DNA of 64,000 nt from a virus. Each line of letters begins with the position of its first letter. Position 1 is the stretch's first letter. The notes under the pieces were generated by a model. The model did no database searches, had not been told where the DNA came from, and saw only the letters and a program-made list of their open reading frames with translations. The position numbers were made by a program, and so were the translations under genes. Location of the stretch: positions 32,110 through 96,109 of the IMG/VR virus record IMGVR_UViG_3300037054_000079; one strand, given 5' to 3'. This document shows positions 39,642 through 47,839 of this stretch, in pieces.

Positions 39642-39887
39642 CTACTTGTATTGAGGACACCCGAGATTGACGCCGACTTGATTACGCTGCTTCAAATCCA
39701 TAGCGAGAAGCGCGGCGGCGAACCGTTTTGACATCGGGGACTTCAACGTGGATGTGTACTTGATTGGCCCAATCAGCGCCCGGCAGATCGGCGCGATGGA
39801 TGACGGCGGTAGTTGTGACTTGAGATCGCAACCCGCAAGCAAGAGCGTGGCGCTGGCGACGGCGAAAATTACGATTTCTCTGCGCAT
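39642..39887 (-). CDS. Lipoprotein, outer-membrane spanin candidate
   Basis: 81 residues. VASATLLLAGC is a lipobox, so Cys20 would be lipidated. The mature part (ICRALIGPIKYTSTLKSPMS, then QRNQVGVNLGCPQYK) resembles small alphaproteobacterial phage lipoproteins I associate with the o-spanin role. It directly follows a membrane protein gene in the lysis cassette, the usual order of spanin pairs. Spanin assignment is by context. Confidence 0.6.
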   Translation of the reverse strand: MRREIVIFAVASATLLLAGCDLKSQLPPSSIAPICRALIGPIKYTSTLKSPMSKRFAAALLAMDLKQRNQVGVNLGCPQYK

Positions 39888-39889
39888 GT

Positions 39890-40270
39890 TTAATTCTCCG
39901 GATTATCCCATGGGTCCTTGGCGGCGCGAGCCGCCGGAGTTTTGGTCTTAGCGACTGCCTTGTCGGTGACGTTCTCAATCACGACCGTCTTTGCTACGCA
40001 CTCTTTGCGGGCATCAACCGCGCCGACGTATTCGGAGACGAGAATAACGCCCGCGATGAACGCCACCCACAGCAAGTCTTTGCGCAGCGGCTTGAAGAAA
40101 GCGGCGAGAGCCGGGCCGACCGCAGGGATGCCCGCGAGCAACTGACTGCCGACTGCGAGGAAGATGCTGGCGGCAATGACACCGTACAGGATGCCCTTGT
40201 GCCAGATACTCGACCACGCGCCCGCGAAGAAAAGCTGCGCCGAAGTCATTAGATGGTCGATGGCCCACAT
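39890..40270 (-). CDS. Membrane protein, inner spanin or holin candidate
   Basis: 126 residues behind GGGGGAATAAG. Hydrophobic segments at about 27-58 and 65-85 are followed by a soluble tail with two close positions for contact to the lipoprotein that comes next (VAKTVVIENVTDKAVAKTKT). The order before a lipoprotein gene fits an i-spanin; two membrane segments would also fit a holin. Confidence 0.5.
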   Translation of the reverse strand: MWAIDHLMTSAQLFFAGAWSSIWHKGILYGVIAASIFLAVGSQLLAGIPAVGPALAAFFKPLRKDLLWVAFIAGVILVSEYVGAVDARKECVAKTVVIENVTDKAVAKTKTPAARAAKDPWDNPEN

Positions 40271-40271
40271 C

Positions 40272-40637
40272 TTATTCCCCCGCTTTGTCGAGATATTCTA
40301 TTGCAAGCCGTAACAGGGTTTGATTGTCTTTGAAGTGACCAAGCCCATGATTGCAGTTGTTGCACAGGATACCGCGAACCTTTCTTGTTTCGTGGTTATG
40401 ATCGGTCGCCCATGTAGGCATACCATTTCTTCCAGCCGTTCCGTTCGGGGTTGGGCTTTTGCAAATCGCGCAAGCCCGACCCTGTGCATCAAATAGGTCT
40501 TCCCATGCTTCAAGTGTCAGACCAAACTTGTGCTTGATATGAAATCGACGCATATAGTTTGTCCGCGCTACTTTTGCGGCGGCGCTCGAATAGGGGCGCT
40601 TCTCGGCGGCGCGGGAGTTTTGGCGTTTCGTTGTCAT
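40272..40637 (-). CDS. Recombination endonuclease VII-type HNH nuclease
   Basis: 121 residues. FGLTLEAWEDLFDAQGRACA then ICKSP, TWATDHNHETRKVRGILCNN and CNHGLGHFKDN form the EndoVII zinc-type HNH core with CxxC pairs. It sits inside the lysis cassette between lysozyme and spanin candidates, a typical free-standing homing endonuclease position. Confidence 0.75.
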   Translation of the reverse strand: MTTKRQNSRAAEKRPYSSAAAKVARTNYMRRFHIKHKFGLTLEAWEDLFDAQGRACAICKSPTPNGTAGRNGMPTWATDHNHETRKVRGILCNNCNHGLGHFKDNQTLLRLAIEYLDKAGE

Positions 40638-40641
40638 CTGA

Positions 40642-41337
40642 TTATTTTTCCATAAGCCAGCCGAGGAACCCGGGCTTAGGTTCGGGGACCGGGGGCTTCA
40701 TAACTGGCTCTCGCGCGGGCGCGGTCAGGTCAACCTTTTTCATTTCCTTGATGGCCGTCGCCTGATCGACGTTGACGTGCGGCTCCCTCATGACTTCCTC
40801 GTCGGGGATAGGCGGCTCGTTCACATTGTAGCACATCTTGCGTTCGGCCTTGCGACGGCTGACGAGACCCGGCAGGACTCGGCCCGCCGCCTTGTCGTAC
40901 AGCAACAGCGCATCGCAGCCCTTGTTCGGCTCACCAGCGTTGATGTAGCGCGCCATGCTCGACTTGCACATAGCGCCGCCGCCAATGTTGTAGGTGGCCG
41001 AGAGCATAGCCGCGTGCCTGTATCCCGGCATGGGAACATGGATGCAACGCTCAAGCATCTTCTCGTAGCGCGGCAAATCATCCGCGAGCATCTTTTGGCA
41101 CTGAATTTTTGTGTATGTGTCACCGATCTTCACGTTCTCGATGTGGCCGTAGCAGACGGTGTTGACGCCTCGCGGATCGAAGCTTTGATGCTCACCGACC
41201 GACTTGCCGCCGTGCATGTTCGTCATACCCTCGACAACAACGAGGAACGCAACCGTGACGGCGACCCACCCGCCGCGACCCTTCGGGTTGATCTTCGTAA
41301 CTTCGGTGTCGAGAGCGGGGTTGTTCGTGTCACTCAT
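40642..41337 (-). CDS. Endolysin, lysozyme (GH24-like) with signal anchor
   Basis: 231 residues. WVAVTVAFLVVVEG places a hydrophobic N-terminal anchor directly before the catalytic Glu, as in signal-anchor-release lysozymes; FDPRGVNTVCYGH carries the following Asp and Thr of the E-D-T triad. MLSATYNIGGGAMCKSSMAR and LVSRRKAERKMCY are the usual lysozyme C-terminal motifs. A Pro-rich tail follows. It would cleave peptidoglycan after release or export. Confidence 0.8.
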   Translation of the reverse strand: MSDTNNPALDTEVTKINPKGRGGWVAVTVAFLVVVEGMTNMHGGKSVGEHQSFDPRGVNTVCYGHIENVKIGDTYTKIQCQKMLADDLPRYEKMLERCIHVPMPGYRHAAMLSATYNIGGGAMCKSSMARYINAGEPNKGCDALLLYDKAAGRVLPGLVSRRKAERKMCYNVNEPPIPDEEVMREPHVNVDQATAIKEMKKVDLTAPAREPVMKPPVPEPKPGFLGWLMEK

Positions 41338-41662
41338 GTGGGTTATACCTAGTGTGCCGCCCTTTGCGGGTATTTTTGAAGATGGTCAGTATTTCACGTA
41401 TCCGGTTTTGGCGGTACGGCGACAACAGGGGGTAGAGGGTCATCATTATAGCAGCGGCCCGATAGCCTGCTATCGACCAAATAAAGAGTGGTTTTTTCCG
41501 GCGCAAGCATATATTTCCGTACCCGAAAATACGTTTGAGCTTTTCAAGCGACGGGCTATATTTTTGACCGGAGGACACAACTGGCGTGCGCCTGCTAAGA
41601 GTAAAACACCCTTCGCCATCTAAAAACCCCGCCGCCCAATGAAGATCATGTGTGGAAATCAT
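41330..41662 (-). CDS. LAGLIDADG-type endonuclease, single motif
   Basis: 110 residues. LHWAAGFLDGEGCFTLSRRT is the LAGLIDADG helix; SPSLEKLKRIFGYGNICLRR and AAAIMMTLYPLLSPYRQNRI are the usual strand and helix parts. One motif means it would act as a dimer. It lies between holin candidate and lysozyme and overlaps the lysozyme start by 8 bases. Confidence 0.72.
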   Translation of the reverse strand: MISTHDLHWAAGFLDGEGCFTLSRRTPVVSSGQKYSPSLEKLKRIFGYGNICLRRKKPLFIWSIAGYRAAAIMMTLYPLLSPYRQNRIREILTIFKNTRKGRHTRYNPHE

Positions 41663-41970
41663 AGGTCAACGCCCTTTTGGTTCATCAAGCGGAAGATGCC
41701 GCCGACAAAGACGATGAAGATGACGATGGCCGCGAACAAGCGCGGCGGGAGCCACGACATGAACGCAGGTACGATCATGTACGCGGCGGTGAAGGCCATC
41801 AACACGAATTGCGCCCGCATTGACCACAGCTTGTGAAAGTCTCGCCAGTTCGGATCGAACCACAACTGCGCTTGCTGACGCGGCGTCTCTTTCCCGATTT
41901 GCGTCGGGTCAGTCTGCACCACGCGAGCGGGTGCGACTTCGAGAACAACTGGCGCGGCGGGTTCGGTCAT
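41659..41970 (-). CDS. Holin candidate (DUF7940-like)
   Basis: 103 residues from the ATG overlapping the upstream stop. A soluble N-terminal half ends in WFDPNWRDFHKLWSMRAQFV, followed by two membrane helices separated by a short PPR turn (LMAFTAAYMIVPAFMSW, LFAAIVIFIVFVGGIFRL). Size, topology and position before the lysozyme fit a holin. Confidence 0.6.
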   Translation of the reverse strand: MTEPAAPVVLEVAPARVVQTDPTQIGKETPRQQAQLWFDPNWRDFHKLWSMRAQFVLMAFTAAYMIVPAFMSWLPPRLFAAIVIFIVFVGGIFRLMNQKGVDL

Positions 41971-42209
41971 ATTGAAACCTTTTTGGCTAAGAACCGTGTC
42001 ATGCCTTCTTCCGTGTCGCATCGGCTGTCTATAATCACAAGGGCGACACCCTTGTCCAAAATTATCTTCATGTCCGCGAGCAGTGCGCGTGGCTTCTCAG
42101 CCTCACATTCTGCAATCGAGCCGAAGGTCTTATCGTGCACAACTGCCACCGGGTCACCGGGACCAATAGGCGACAGAAGCAAGTACAGATAGACGGCGGA
42201 CGGCGACAT
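41967..42209 (-). CDS. Small hypothetical protein
   Basis: 80 residues starting MSPSAVYLYLLLSPIGPGDP, with two cysteines (IAECEAEKPRA, DSRCDTEEG). The first 14 residues are hydrophobic and could be a weak signal. No family is recognised. Confidence 0.5.
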   Translation of the reverse strand: MSPSAVYLYLLLSPIGPGDPVAVVHDKTFGSIAECEAEKPRALLADMKIILDKGVALVIIDSRCDTEEGMTRFLAKKVSI

Positions 42210-42214
42210 TACGC

Positions 42215-42505
42215 TTACGCCGCCGGTTGAGCCGGGTTCGGATTGACAAGTGGAGCCGGAGTGAGGGGCTTCACAACGACAGGCATCGCGGGGCTGATGG
42301 TCTTTACCGCATCGGCAACTACCTTGGCCTTCGCGGTGGCCACATCGGCGGAAGCTTTTGTTTCGAGCGCCCGGAGCGCGGCCCGGAGATCGGACGGGAC
42401 TCCGCTGATTTTGTCTTTGATGTACTGAGACGAGAACACACCGAGCAGGAACACCGCGCCAAGTGCGCCGAGTAGCCAAAAGCCGTCAAGAGCGAGTTTA
42501 AGCAT
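42215..42505 (-). CDS. Membrane protein with helical tail
   Basis: 96 residues behind GGAGACCTCCC. One membrane helix (WLLGALGAVFLLGVFSSQYI), then an Ala-rich helix that could form a coiled coil, and a Pro-rich end. First gene after the minus-strand promoter; could belong to lysis. Confidence 0.55.
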   Translation of the reverse strand: MLKLALDGFWLLGALGAVFLLGVFSSQYIKDKISGVPSDLRAALRALETKASADVATAKAKVVADAVKTISPAMPVVVKPLTPAPLVNPNPAQPAA

Positions 42506-42542
42506 GGGAGGTCTCCGGGGGAAGGGGGTTAATGTATCCCGT

Positions 42543-42571
42543 TAACTATACGAAACTGCCCCGTTTGTCAA
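42543..42571 (-). promoter_or_regulatory. Promoter for the lysis region
   Basis: On the minus strand TTGACA (42571-42566) and TAGTTA (42548-42543) are 17 bases apart; TATAGT at 15 bases is an alternative. It precedes the first lysis-region gene. Confidence 0.55.
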
Positions 42572-42596
42572 CAAAAGGATTGACGAGGGTCTAACT

Positions 42597-43184
42597 TCAA
42601 GCCTTCATATGGTAATTTCGGCTTGATCGCGACGGTGGGCGCGGGTCCGGGATGTCGGAACGCAGCCATTCGAGCGTTGGCGCTCCAAGTATTTCTTGCG
42701 TCCAGCCTGACATGCTACGCACGAATGGTGCGAGTTCCCGAATGTGCGAGAGCCACGAGCGCCGAAATCCGTGCGCATTGACCCACGGTATTTGACGTTT
42801 GAAGTGCAGCCCCTCCGGCTCCATCGGAACTCCGCAACAGATTATTTTCCGATACTGTTCTTCGCGCGCGATCTTGACGGCGAACAGACCAACCGACCCA
42901 AGCCAGTCGCGGGTCCACTGATCGACGTTCGCGTAGCCTCGATGCGCCCACAGGACAGCGGGGCGCGCTCTCCCGGCAGCCTCACGACGCGATAGCCACC
43001 CGACGAGATTGTCCGGGTGCAGAGTGACACCGTGGTCAATAGCGGTGGGGAAGTCCTCGATCATGGTGTTGCAGACGAAAACCTTCCACGGCAACCCGGC
43101 GGCGGCGCACAGCTTGAGCGCCGCGACGTATTCGGCGAGCGGATCATTGCCGCCGCCTATGACCAGCGCGACGGTATCGGTCAT
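42597..43184 (-). CDS. Rossmann-like protein of the sugar cassette
   Basis: 195 residues. ALVIGGGNDPLAEYVAALKL is a nucleotide-binding-like start, followed by WKVFVCNTMIEDFP and VLWAHRGYANVDQW. The fold may resemble DUF115/MptE-like or capsule-related proteins. Last gene of the cassette, overlapping the previous by ATGA. The activity is unknown. Confidence 0.5.
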   Translation of the reverse strand: MTDTVALVIGGGNDPLAEYVAALKLCAAAGLPWKVFVCNTMIEDFPTAIDHGVTLHPDNLVGWLSRREAAGRARPAVLWAHRGYANVDQWTRDWLGSVGLFAVKIAREEQYRKIICCGVPMEPEGLHFKRQIPWVNAHGFRRSWLSHIRELAPFVRSMSGWTQEILGAPTLEWLRSDIPDPRPPSRSSRNYHMKA

Positions 43185-43420
43185 TGCCGAACTCGGAACG
43201 TGATCTCCGGAGTGGAAGCGTAGAACACCGGACCGTGACTGTCCGGGCCGCCCTCGCGCCATATCAGGTTGCCGCCGGGCATCCGATGATTGCACATATA
43301 GAGCGTGGCGGCACTTTGCGCTTCCTCATATGTGCCGCACAGCACTTCGATCAAGAAGAACTCGTCGTTCTGCGCGTGAGCAAAACGCCCCTCAACTATC
43401 TTTCCGCTTCTCCGCAGCAT
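43181..43420 (-). CDS. Small hypothetical protein in the sugar cassette
   Basis: 79 residues from ATG 43420, overlapping the reductase end by 29 bases. FFLIEVLCGTYEEAQSAATL and GPVFYASTPEITFRVRQ suggest a small alpha/beta domain. No family is recognised. Confidence 0.5.
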   Translation of the reverse strand: MLRRSGKIVEGRFAHAQNDEFFLIEVLCGTYEEAQSAATLYMCNHRMPGGNLIWREGGPDSHGPVFYASTPEITFRVRQ

Positions 43421-44342
43421 TTGCGTTCTCCCGATACCAATCCCAAGTTTCCTGTAGCCCCCGGTCGAGCGAGTATTCCGGCGCGAACCCAAGCCCGCGC
43501 AGCCGACTCAAGTCAAGCGTGCAACACATCCGCCCGTTCGGCATATTGGTGTCGTACTTCACCCGGTCGGGCGATACGCCGCTGATCGCCGACAGTTTCT
43601 CGACGACCTGCTTGATGCTCCATGTTGTGCCGTTGCCGATGTTGATAGCCCCGCTCACATTGGCCATCGTGATATGCACGATCCGAGCGAGGTCTTTGGA
43701 GTAGAGGAAGTCACGCTCCGGCGAGCCGTCGCCCCACAACTCGACTGACGTGCCCAATTTCTCCGCCATATCAAATTTCCAGATCAGCGACGGCAGCACG
43801 TGCCCGTTGACTGGATCGAACTTGTCGCGCGGCCCGTACAGGTTGCCCGAGACGAGGTAGACCCAATCGAGGCCGTAGCTGTCACCGTAGGCTTCGAGCA
43901 TGGCGAGCATCCCGCGCTTGGCGTGTGCGTAGGCGCTCTCCGAGCCGTGCGGGCGACCGTCGAAGATAGTTGACTCAGGGATCGGCGTGACTTTAGGCGG
44001 CCACGCATAGATCGCGTTCGTACCCATGACGACAATCTTTTTCACGCCGACCTGCTTCGAGGCGTCGATCACGGCGGTATTTATGAGCGTGTTTTCGAGG
44101 TATGCGAGACCTTGGTGCTTCATGTTGCCGATTATCCCGTAGACGCGGGCGGCGGCATGGAAGACGTAGACCGGGTGAACCTGTTCGAACAATTTGGCGG
44201 TGGCGTTGAAGTCGCGCAGATCGCAGTTCGACCGTCCTATGCCGACTACGTTGGAGAAGCCCTGAGCTTCGAGATGATCGACAACGGCGGACCCGGCGAG
44301 GCCAAGCGCGCCGGTCACGAGAATGGTGTCTGACTGTTTCAT
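43392..44342 (-). CDS. GDP-fucose synthase-like NAD(P)-dependent epimerase/reductase
   Basis: 316 residues, short-chain dehydrogenase fold. ILVTGALGLAGSAVVDHLEA binds NADP; YAHAKRG is the YxxxK pair; NLYGPRDKFDPVNGHVLPSL matches the substrate loop with the His that corresponds to His179 of E. coli GDP-fucose synthase. At the position of the second epimerase residue (E. coli LGSSCIYP, Cys109) this protein reads MGTNAIYAW, so the Cys is Ala. It may therefore reduce the 4-keto sugar without full epimerisation, giving for example GDP-rhamnose rather than GDP-fucose. Start overlaps the upstream stop. Confidence 0.75.
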   Translation of the reverse strand: MKQSDTILVTGALGLAGSAVVDHLEAQGFSNVVGIGRSNCDLRDFNATAKLFEQVHPVYVFHAAARVYGIIGNMKHQGLAYLENTLINTAVIDASKQVGVKKIVVMGTNAIYAWPPKVTPIPESTIFDGRPHGSESAYAHAKRGMLAMLEAYGDSYGLDWVYLVSGNLYGPRDKFDPVNGHVLPSLIWKFDMAEKLGTSVELWGDGSPERDFLYSKDLARIVHITMANVSGAINIGNGTTWSIKQVVEKLSAISGVSPDRVKYDTNMPNGRMCCTLDLSRLRGLGFAPEYSLDRGLQETWDWYRENANAAEKRKDS

Positions 44343-45265
44343 GCTTTCCCTCGGGGGTTCATAGCAGCGATGTGGGCGCGACGCTGCAACATCAAGCGTT
44401 GCGTCTCCAAAATTGACTGTTGATGCGATGGACGGGGACTGCGACCCGACCGCGCGAGAGCGATTTGTGCTTCGTCTCGCATTAGCTGAGTTCGTGAGTG
44501 ACTCTGTTCTTTTGACCACGACATAGCCGGGGGCATCGGCGGTGGTGGCGCAGACTTGCCAGCGAGATAAAGTTCGCGTGCCTGCATAAGAGGTCGCCAG
44601 AACTCCGGAGCCTTGACAGAGTGGATCATGACCGCCCCGCGCAGAGCCGCGTTCCACCCCAACTCAAAAGACCGGCGGTCCGAAGAAATTGGTCCAGTAA
44701 TCCCATCGCTGAAATTCTTCCACGGGACCCCGGCTTTGACCGCCAGTTGCACCATGTAATGATCTATGAAAGGAAGCGTCGGGTTCATGTCGAGGTTCTT
44801 GTCCATGATGGGGGCAAGTAGTCGCTCGATCACTTTTCGGCTCATGAAGTACGGCGGCTGGAAAGCGAGCCGTGGAAATCCATCCATGTAGAACCCGAGT
44901 TCGCGCTCCCGCACGTTATCGACGACTAGGTTTGACCACAAGAAATCCGGCTCAGCGTAGAGGTAGTCCGGGATTTTCGGCGAGAGACAAACGCTATCCG
45001 AGTCGTGGCACAGGAAAAAGTCCTCCGGGTACTCCAACAGCATCTTCAAGTGCTCGTACTGACGGTCGAGCGAAAGCTGCCCGGTGTACGCGCGCTTGCC
45101 GCCGAAGCGGCTCTCGATGCCGGGCTGTTGAATTTCGACTTTCGAGTCTATCGGAGACATGATGGTGACCGGGCACTCGTGGTGCAGATACATCTCACGA
45201 GCCGAGGACACTTGAGCAAGGTCCCCTGCGTAGCAATGCACCGAAACGCGCGTGTTCTTATTCAC
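44339..45265 (-). CDS. Glycosyltransferase-like protein, paralogue 1
   Basis: 308 residues from a GTG overlapping the previous stop. VSVHCYAGDLAQV, HHECPVTIMSPIDSKVEI, FFLCHDSDSVCLSPKIPDYL with a DxD-type acidic motif, and FMSRKVIERLL. It aligns with 45262-45963 throughout. The last 70 residues are a Pro/Arg/Gln-rich extension lacking in the paralogue. Probably a GT-A-type transferase using the sugar made by its neighbours; inferred. Confidence 0.6.
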   Translation of the reverse strand: MNKNTRVSVHCYAGDLAQVSSAREMYLHHECPVTIMSPIDSKVEIQQPGIESRFGGKRAYTGQLSLDRQYEHLKMLLEYPEDFFLCHDSDSVCLSPKIPDYLYAEPDFLWSNLVVDNVRERELGFYMDGFPRLAFQPPYFMSRKVIERLLAPIMDKNLDMNPTLPFIDHYMVQLAVKAGVPWKNFSDGITGPISSDRRSFELGWNAALRGAVMIHSVKAPEFWRPLMQARELYLAGKSAPPPPMPPAMSWSKEQSHSRTQLMRDEAQIALARSGRSPRPSHQQSILETQRLMLQRRAHIAAMNPRGKA

Positions 45266-45963
45266 GAATGATCCCCGTTGTATAGCTTGTGCGCGTGCAT
45301 GAGGCACATCAAAGTCTCTCGCGTCTTGACTGCGTGAACAAAGGTCGTTCCGCGATAGCGCACGGCATCCCACGCGGCTCCGGCGAAGAAGGGATCGTAA
45401 GTCGGGAAGCTGACCGCTTCGGGAAATCCCTTCCAGTGCAGTCCGGCTTTGATCGCCAATTGGATGAGCCAGTAGTCGATGAACAGCATCTCCGGGTTCG
45501 GGGTAACACCATCGGCGACGGCGAGCAATCCCTCGATTGTCTTGCGTGACATGAACCACGGGGGATGAAGGGCGATGTGGGGAAATCCTTCGGGATAGAA
45601 TGCTTGCTGTTGCGGGATGTCATCGAGCTTGAGGTTTGTCCACAGCAGGTCCGGCTCCGCATAAAGGTAGTCAGGAAGTTTCGGCGTGAGACAGAATGAG
45701 TCAGCGTCGTGGATCAAGAAGAAGTTTTCCGGGAAAGTCAGCAAGATTTTAAGATGCTCTCGCATACGAGTGATTGCTTTTTCCCCAATATAGCAACGCT
45801 CGCCACCGAAGCGCGTCTCGACATCCGGTATCTCAACCTTCGAGTCTTCGGGTGATAGGACTACGAGCGGACAATCGTGGTGCAGATAGATATCGAGAGC
45901 GTTGACGACTTGTTGTCGGTCACCAGCATAACAACACACAGCGACGCGCGTGTCTTCGTTCAT
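45262..45963 (-). CDS. Glycosyltransferase-like protein, paralogue 2
   Basis: 233 residues. [51 protein letters not shown] and [11 protein letters not shown] match paralogue 1. HDADS is the likely metal/nucleotide-sugar motif. It directly follows the dehydratase gene by ATGA. The acceptor is unknown. Confidence 0.6.
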   Translation of the reverse strand: MNEDTRVAVCCYAGDRQQVVNALDIYLHHDCPLVVLSPEDSKVEIPDVETRFGGERCYIGEKAITRMREHLKILLTFPENFFLIHDADSFCLTPKLPDYLYAEPDLLWTNLKLDDIPQQQAFYPEGFPHIALHPPWFMSRKTIEGLLAVADGVTPNPEMLFIDYWLIQLAIKAGLHWKGFPEAVSFPTYDPFFAGAAWDAVRYRGTTFVHAVKTRETLMCLMHAHKLYNGDHS

Positions 45964-47003
45964 GGCTTGGTTTCCTCTGCAACATCATGCGCGACCATCT
46001 CGCGCACGAGTTCATGGAAGCTGACTTGACACTTCCATCCAAGCTTCTCAAACGCCTTCGACGGATCGCCGAGCAGCGCATCGACTTCGGTCGGGCGGAA
46101 ATACTTTGGGTCAACATGAACGAGCTTACGGCCAGTCTTTCTTGAGAAGCCGTATTCGTCTACGCCATCTCCCATCCAGCCGATCTCAATCCCGATTTCC
46201 GCAAACGCCAGTTCGACGAACTCCCGCACCGAATGCGTCTCGCCACTGGCGATCACATAGTCGCCCGGCTCCGGTTGTTGTAGCATGCACCACATCGCTC
46301 CGGCGAAATCGCGAGCATGGCCCCAATCGCGCAGGGCGTTCAAGTTGCCGAGATAGAGACAGTCTTGCTTGCCTGCGCTGATCGCGGCGACCGCCCGAGT
46401 GATCTTGCGCGTCACAAATGTCTCACCGCGCCGGGGCGACTCGTGATTGAACAGGATGCCGTTCGAGGCATGAAAGCCGTAGGCTTCGCGGTAGTTGACC
46501 GTGATCCAATAAGCGTACAGCTTCGCCGCGCCGTAGGGGCTGCGTGGATGGAATGGTGTGTGCTCGTTTTGCGGTGGCGGCGAGTTGCCGTACATCTCGG
46601 ATGTTGAGGCTTGATAAAATCGGGTGTCACATCCCAATCCTAGAATGCGCAGACCTTCGAGCAGGCGCAGCGTTCCCATCGCGTCCGAGTTCGCGGTGTA
46701 CTCAGGCGTCTCGAAGCTCACATGCACGTGGCTTTGCGCGGCCAGATTGTAGACTTCGGTCGGCTGCACTTCTTGCATGATCCGAAGTATACCCGTGGAG
46801 TCCGTCATGTCGCCGAAGTGCAACGTGAACTTCGCGCCGCGTTCATGCCGATCATGTTGTAGGTGGTCGATGCGCGCGGTGTTGAACGACGAGGACCGGC
46901 GCTTGATGCCGTGGACCTCGTAGCCCTTGTCGAGCAAGAGTTCGGCTAGGTAGCTGCCATCTTGGCCCGTCACGCCTGTTATAAGAGCGACTTGCTTTGT
47001 CAT
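45960..47003 (-). CDS. gmd: GDP-mannose 4,6-dehydratase
   Basis: 347 residues, full length for the family. [20 protein letters not shown] is the NADP-binding loop; [51 protein letters not shown] with the catalytic Ser/Thr-Glu, and [13 protein letters not shown] with YxxxK are diagnostic. It turns GDP-mannose into GDP-4-keto-6-deoxymannose, the first step to GDP-fucose, GDP-rhamnose and related sugars. Intact, so probably active. The reductase partner is 43392-44342. Confidence 0.92.
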   Translation of the reverse strand: MTKQVALITGVTGQDGSYLAELLLDKGYEVHGIKRRSSSFNTARIDHLQHDRHERGAKFTLHFGDMTDSTGILRIMQEVQPTEVYNLAAQSHVHVSFETPEYTANSDAMGTLRLLEGLRILGLGCDTRFYQASTSEMYGNSPPPQNEHTPFHPRSPYGAAKLYAYWITVNYREAYGFHASNGILFNHESPRRGETFVTRKITRAVAAISAGKQDCLYLGNLNALRDWGHARDFAGAMWCMLQQPEPGDYVIASGETHSVREFVELAFAEIGIEIGWMGDGVDEYGFSRKTGRKLVHVDPKYFRPTEVDALLGDPSKAFEKLGWKCQVSFHELVREMVAHDVAEETKP

Positions 47004-47839
47004 GCTTTTCCTCTTTGGTATATTTGCTTCTGGAAGATCGTTGCGCGCTCCGCCCGGATACGGTCCACGGTTATCCGGTTGTTTTGAAGTTGCGGCGAGG
47101 GTGACAGGCGGAGCCACGGAGCGGCGCGCATAAGTAGCCCCACTTTATTCCGTCCGGGCGCACTCGCCCCGAGTAAACTCGCGCGGGCAATCAGGTCATC
47201 TCGGGTCAAGATAGCAGGCCAGTTGGTGACACAATGATACCCAAAGCTGCGGGGTCTTGCTGTCGGGATGATTGGACCACGTGAAGTCCAACCTTCGTAA
47301 GAGAAATCCCGAGCGACATCCTCCGGTGCCCACTTGAAGCCGCCACGAGCTTCACACTCTCCCCGATAGGTCTGCGAGATTTGCATGTCATTAAAAATCT
47401 TGAACTTCTCGTCGTAACAAAAATCTATGAGTCGCTTTGTTACCAAAGCGAAGCCGCCGTTGCCGACTTTACATCCGGGCCAGTTCTGACACATGCCAGC
47501 GCCCCACGGTGCGCCGATGTAGTCGTACTGCAAAAATTCGTCCCGCCACATAGCCGGATCGCAGACCCCGGCGTCCCACTCCATGAGCAGGGCGTGCGAC
47601 GTTTCAATGCCGCGCGCTGCTTCGGTATAGTAGAATGCGCCCGACACTCTCTTATCCGGCCAGTCGGCGACCTTGACGTACCGAGCGCCGGGCACGGCGA
47701 GGCGTTCGCAGTCATCCGTATAGATCAGGACGCCCCCGCCGAAGTTGACCTTGCTTATGAGATCGAGGACCGTGATGCGGGTCAGATCGTGCGCGCGAGT
47801 CGTCGGAACGACCAATGTCACGTTCGAGATTTCGGTCAT
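47000..47839 (-). CDS. DUF5672-like glycosyltransferase
   Basis: 279 residues. [20 protein letters not shown] at the start, [11 protein letters not shown] with an acidic motif, then [12 protein letters not shown] and [17 protein letters not shown], the signature of DUF5672 sugar-transferase-like proteins. [12 protein letters not shown] supplies further acids. Overlaps the dehydratase by ATGA. Donor and acceptor unknown. Confidence 0.7.
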   Translation of the reverse strand: MTEISNVTLVVPTTRAHDLTRITVLDLISKVNFGGGVLIYTDDCERLAVPGARYVKVADWPDKRVSGAFYYTEAARGIETSHALLMEWDAGVCDPAMWRDEFLQYDYIGAPWGAGMCQNWPGCKVGNGGFALVTKRLIDFCYDEKFKIFNDMQISQTYRGECEARGGFKWAPEDVARDFSYEGWTSRGPIIPTARPRSFGYHCVTNWPAILTRDDLIARASLLGASAPGRNKVGLLMRAAPWLRLSPSPQLQNNRITVDRIRAERATIFQKQIYQRGKA

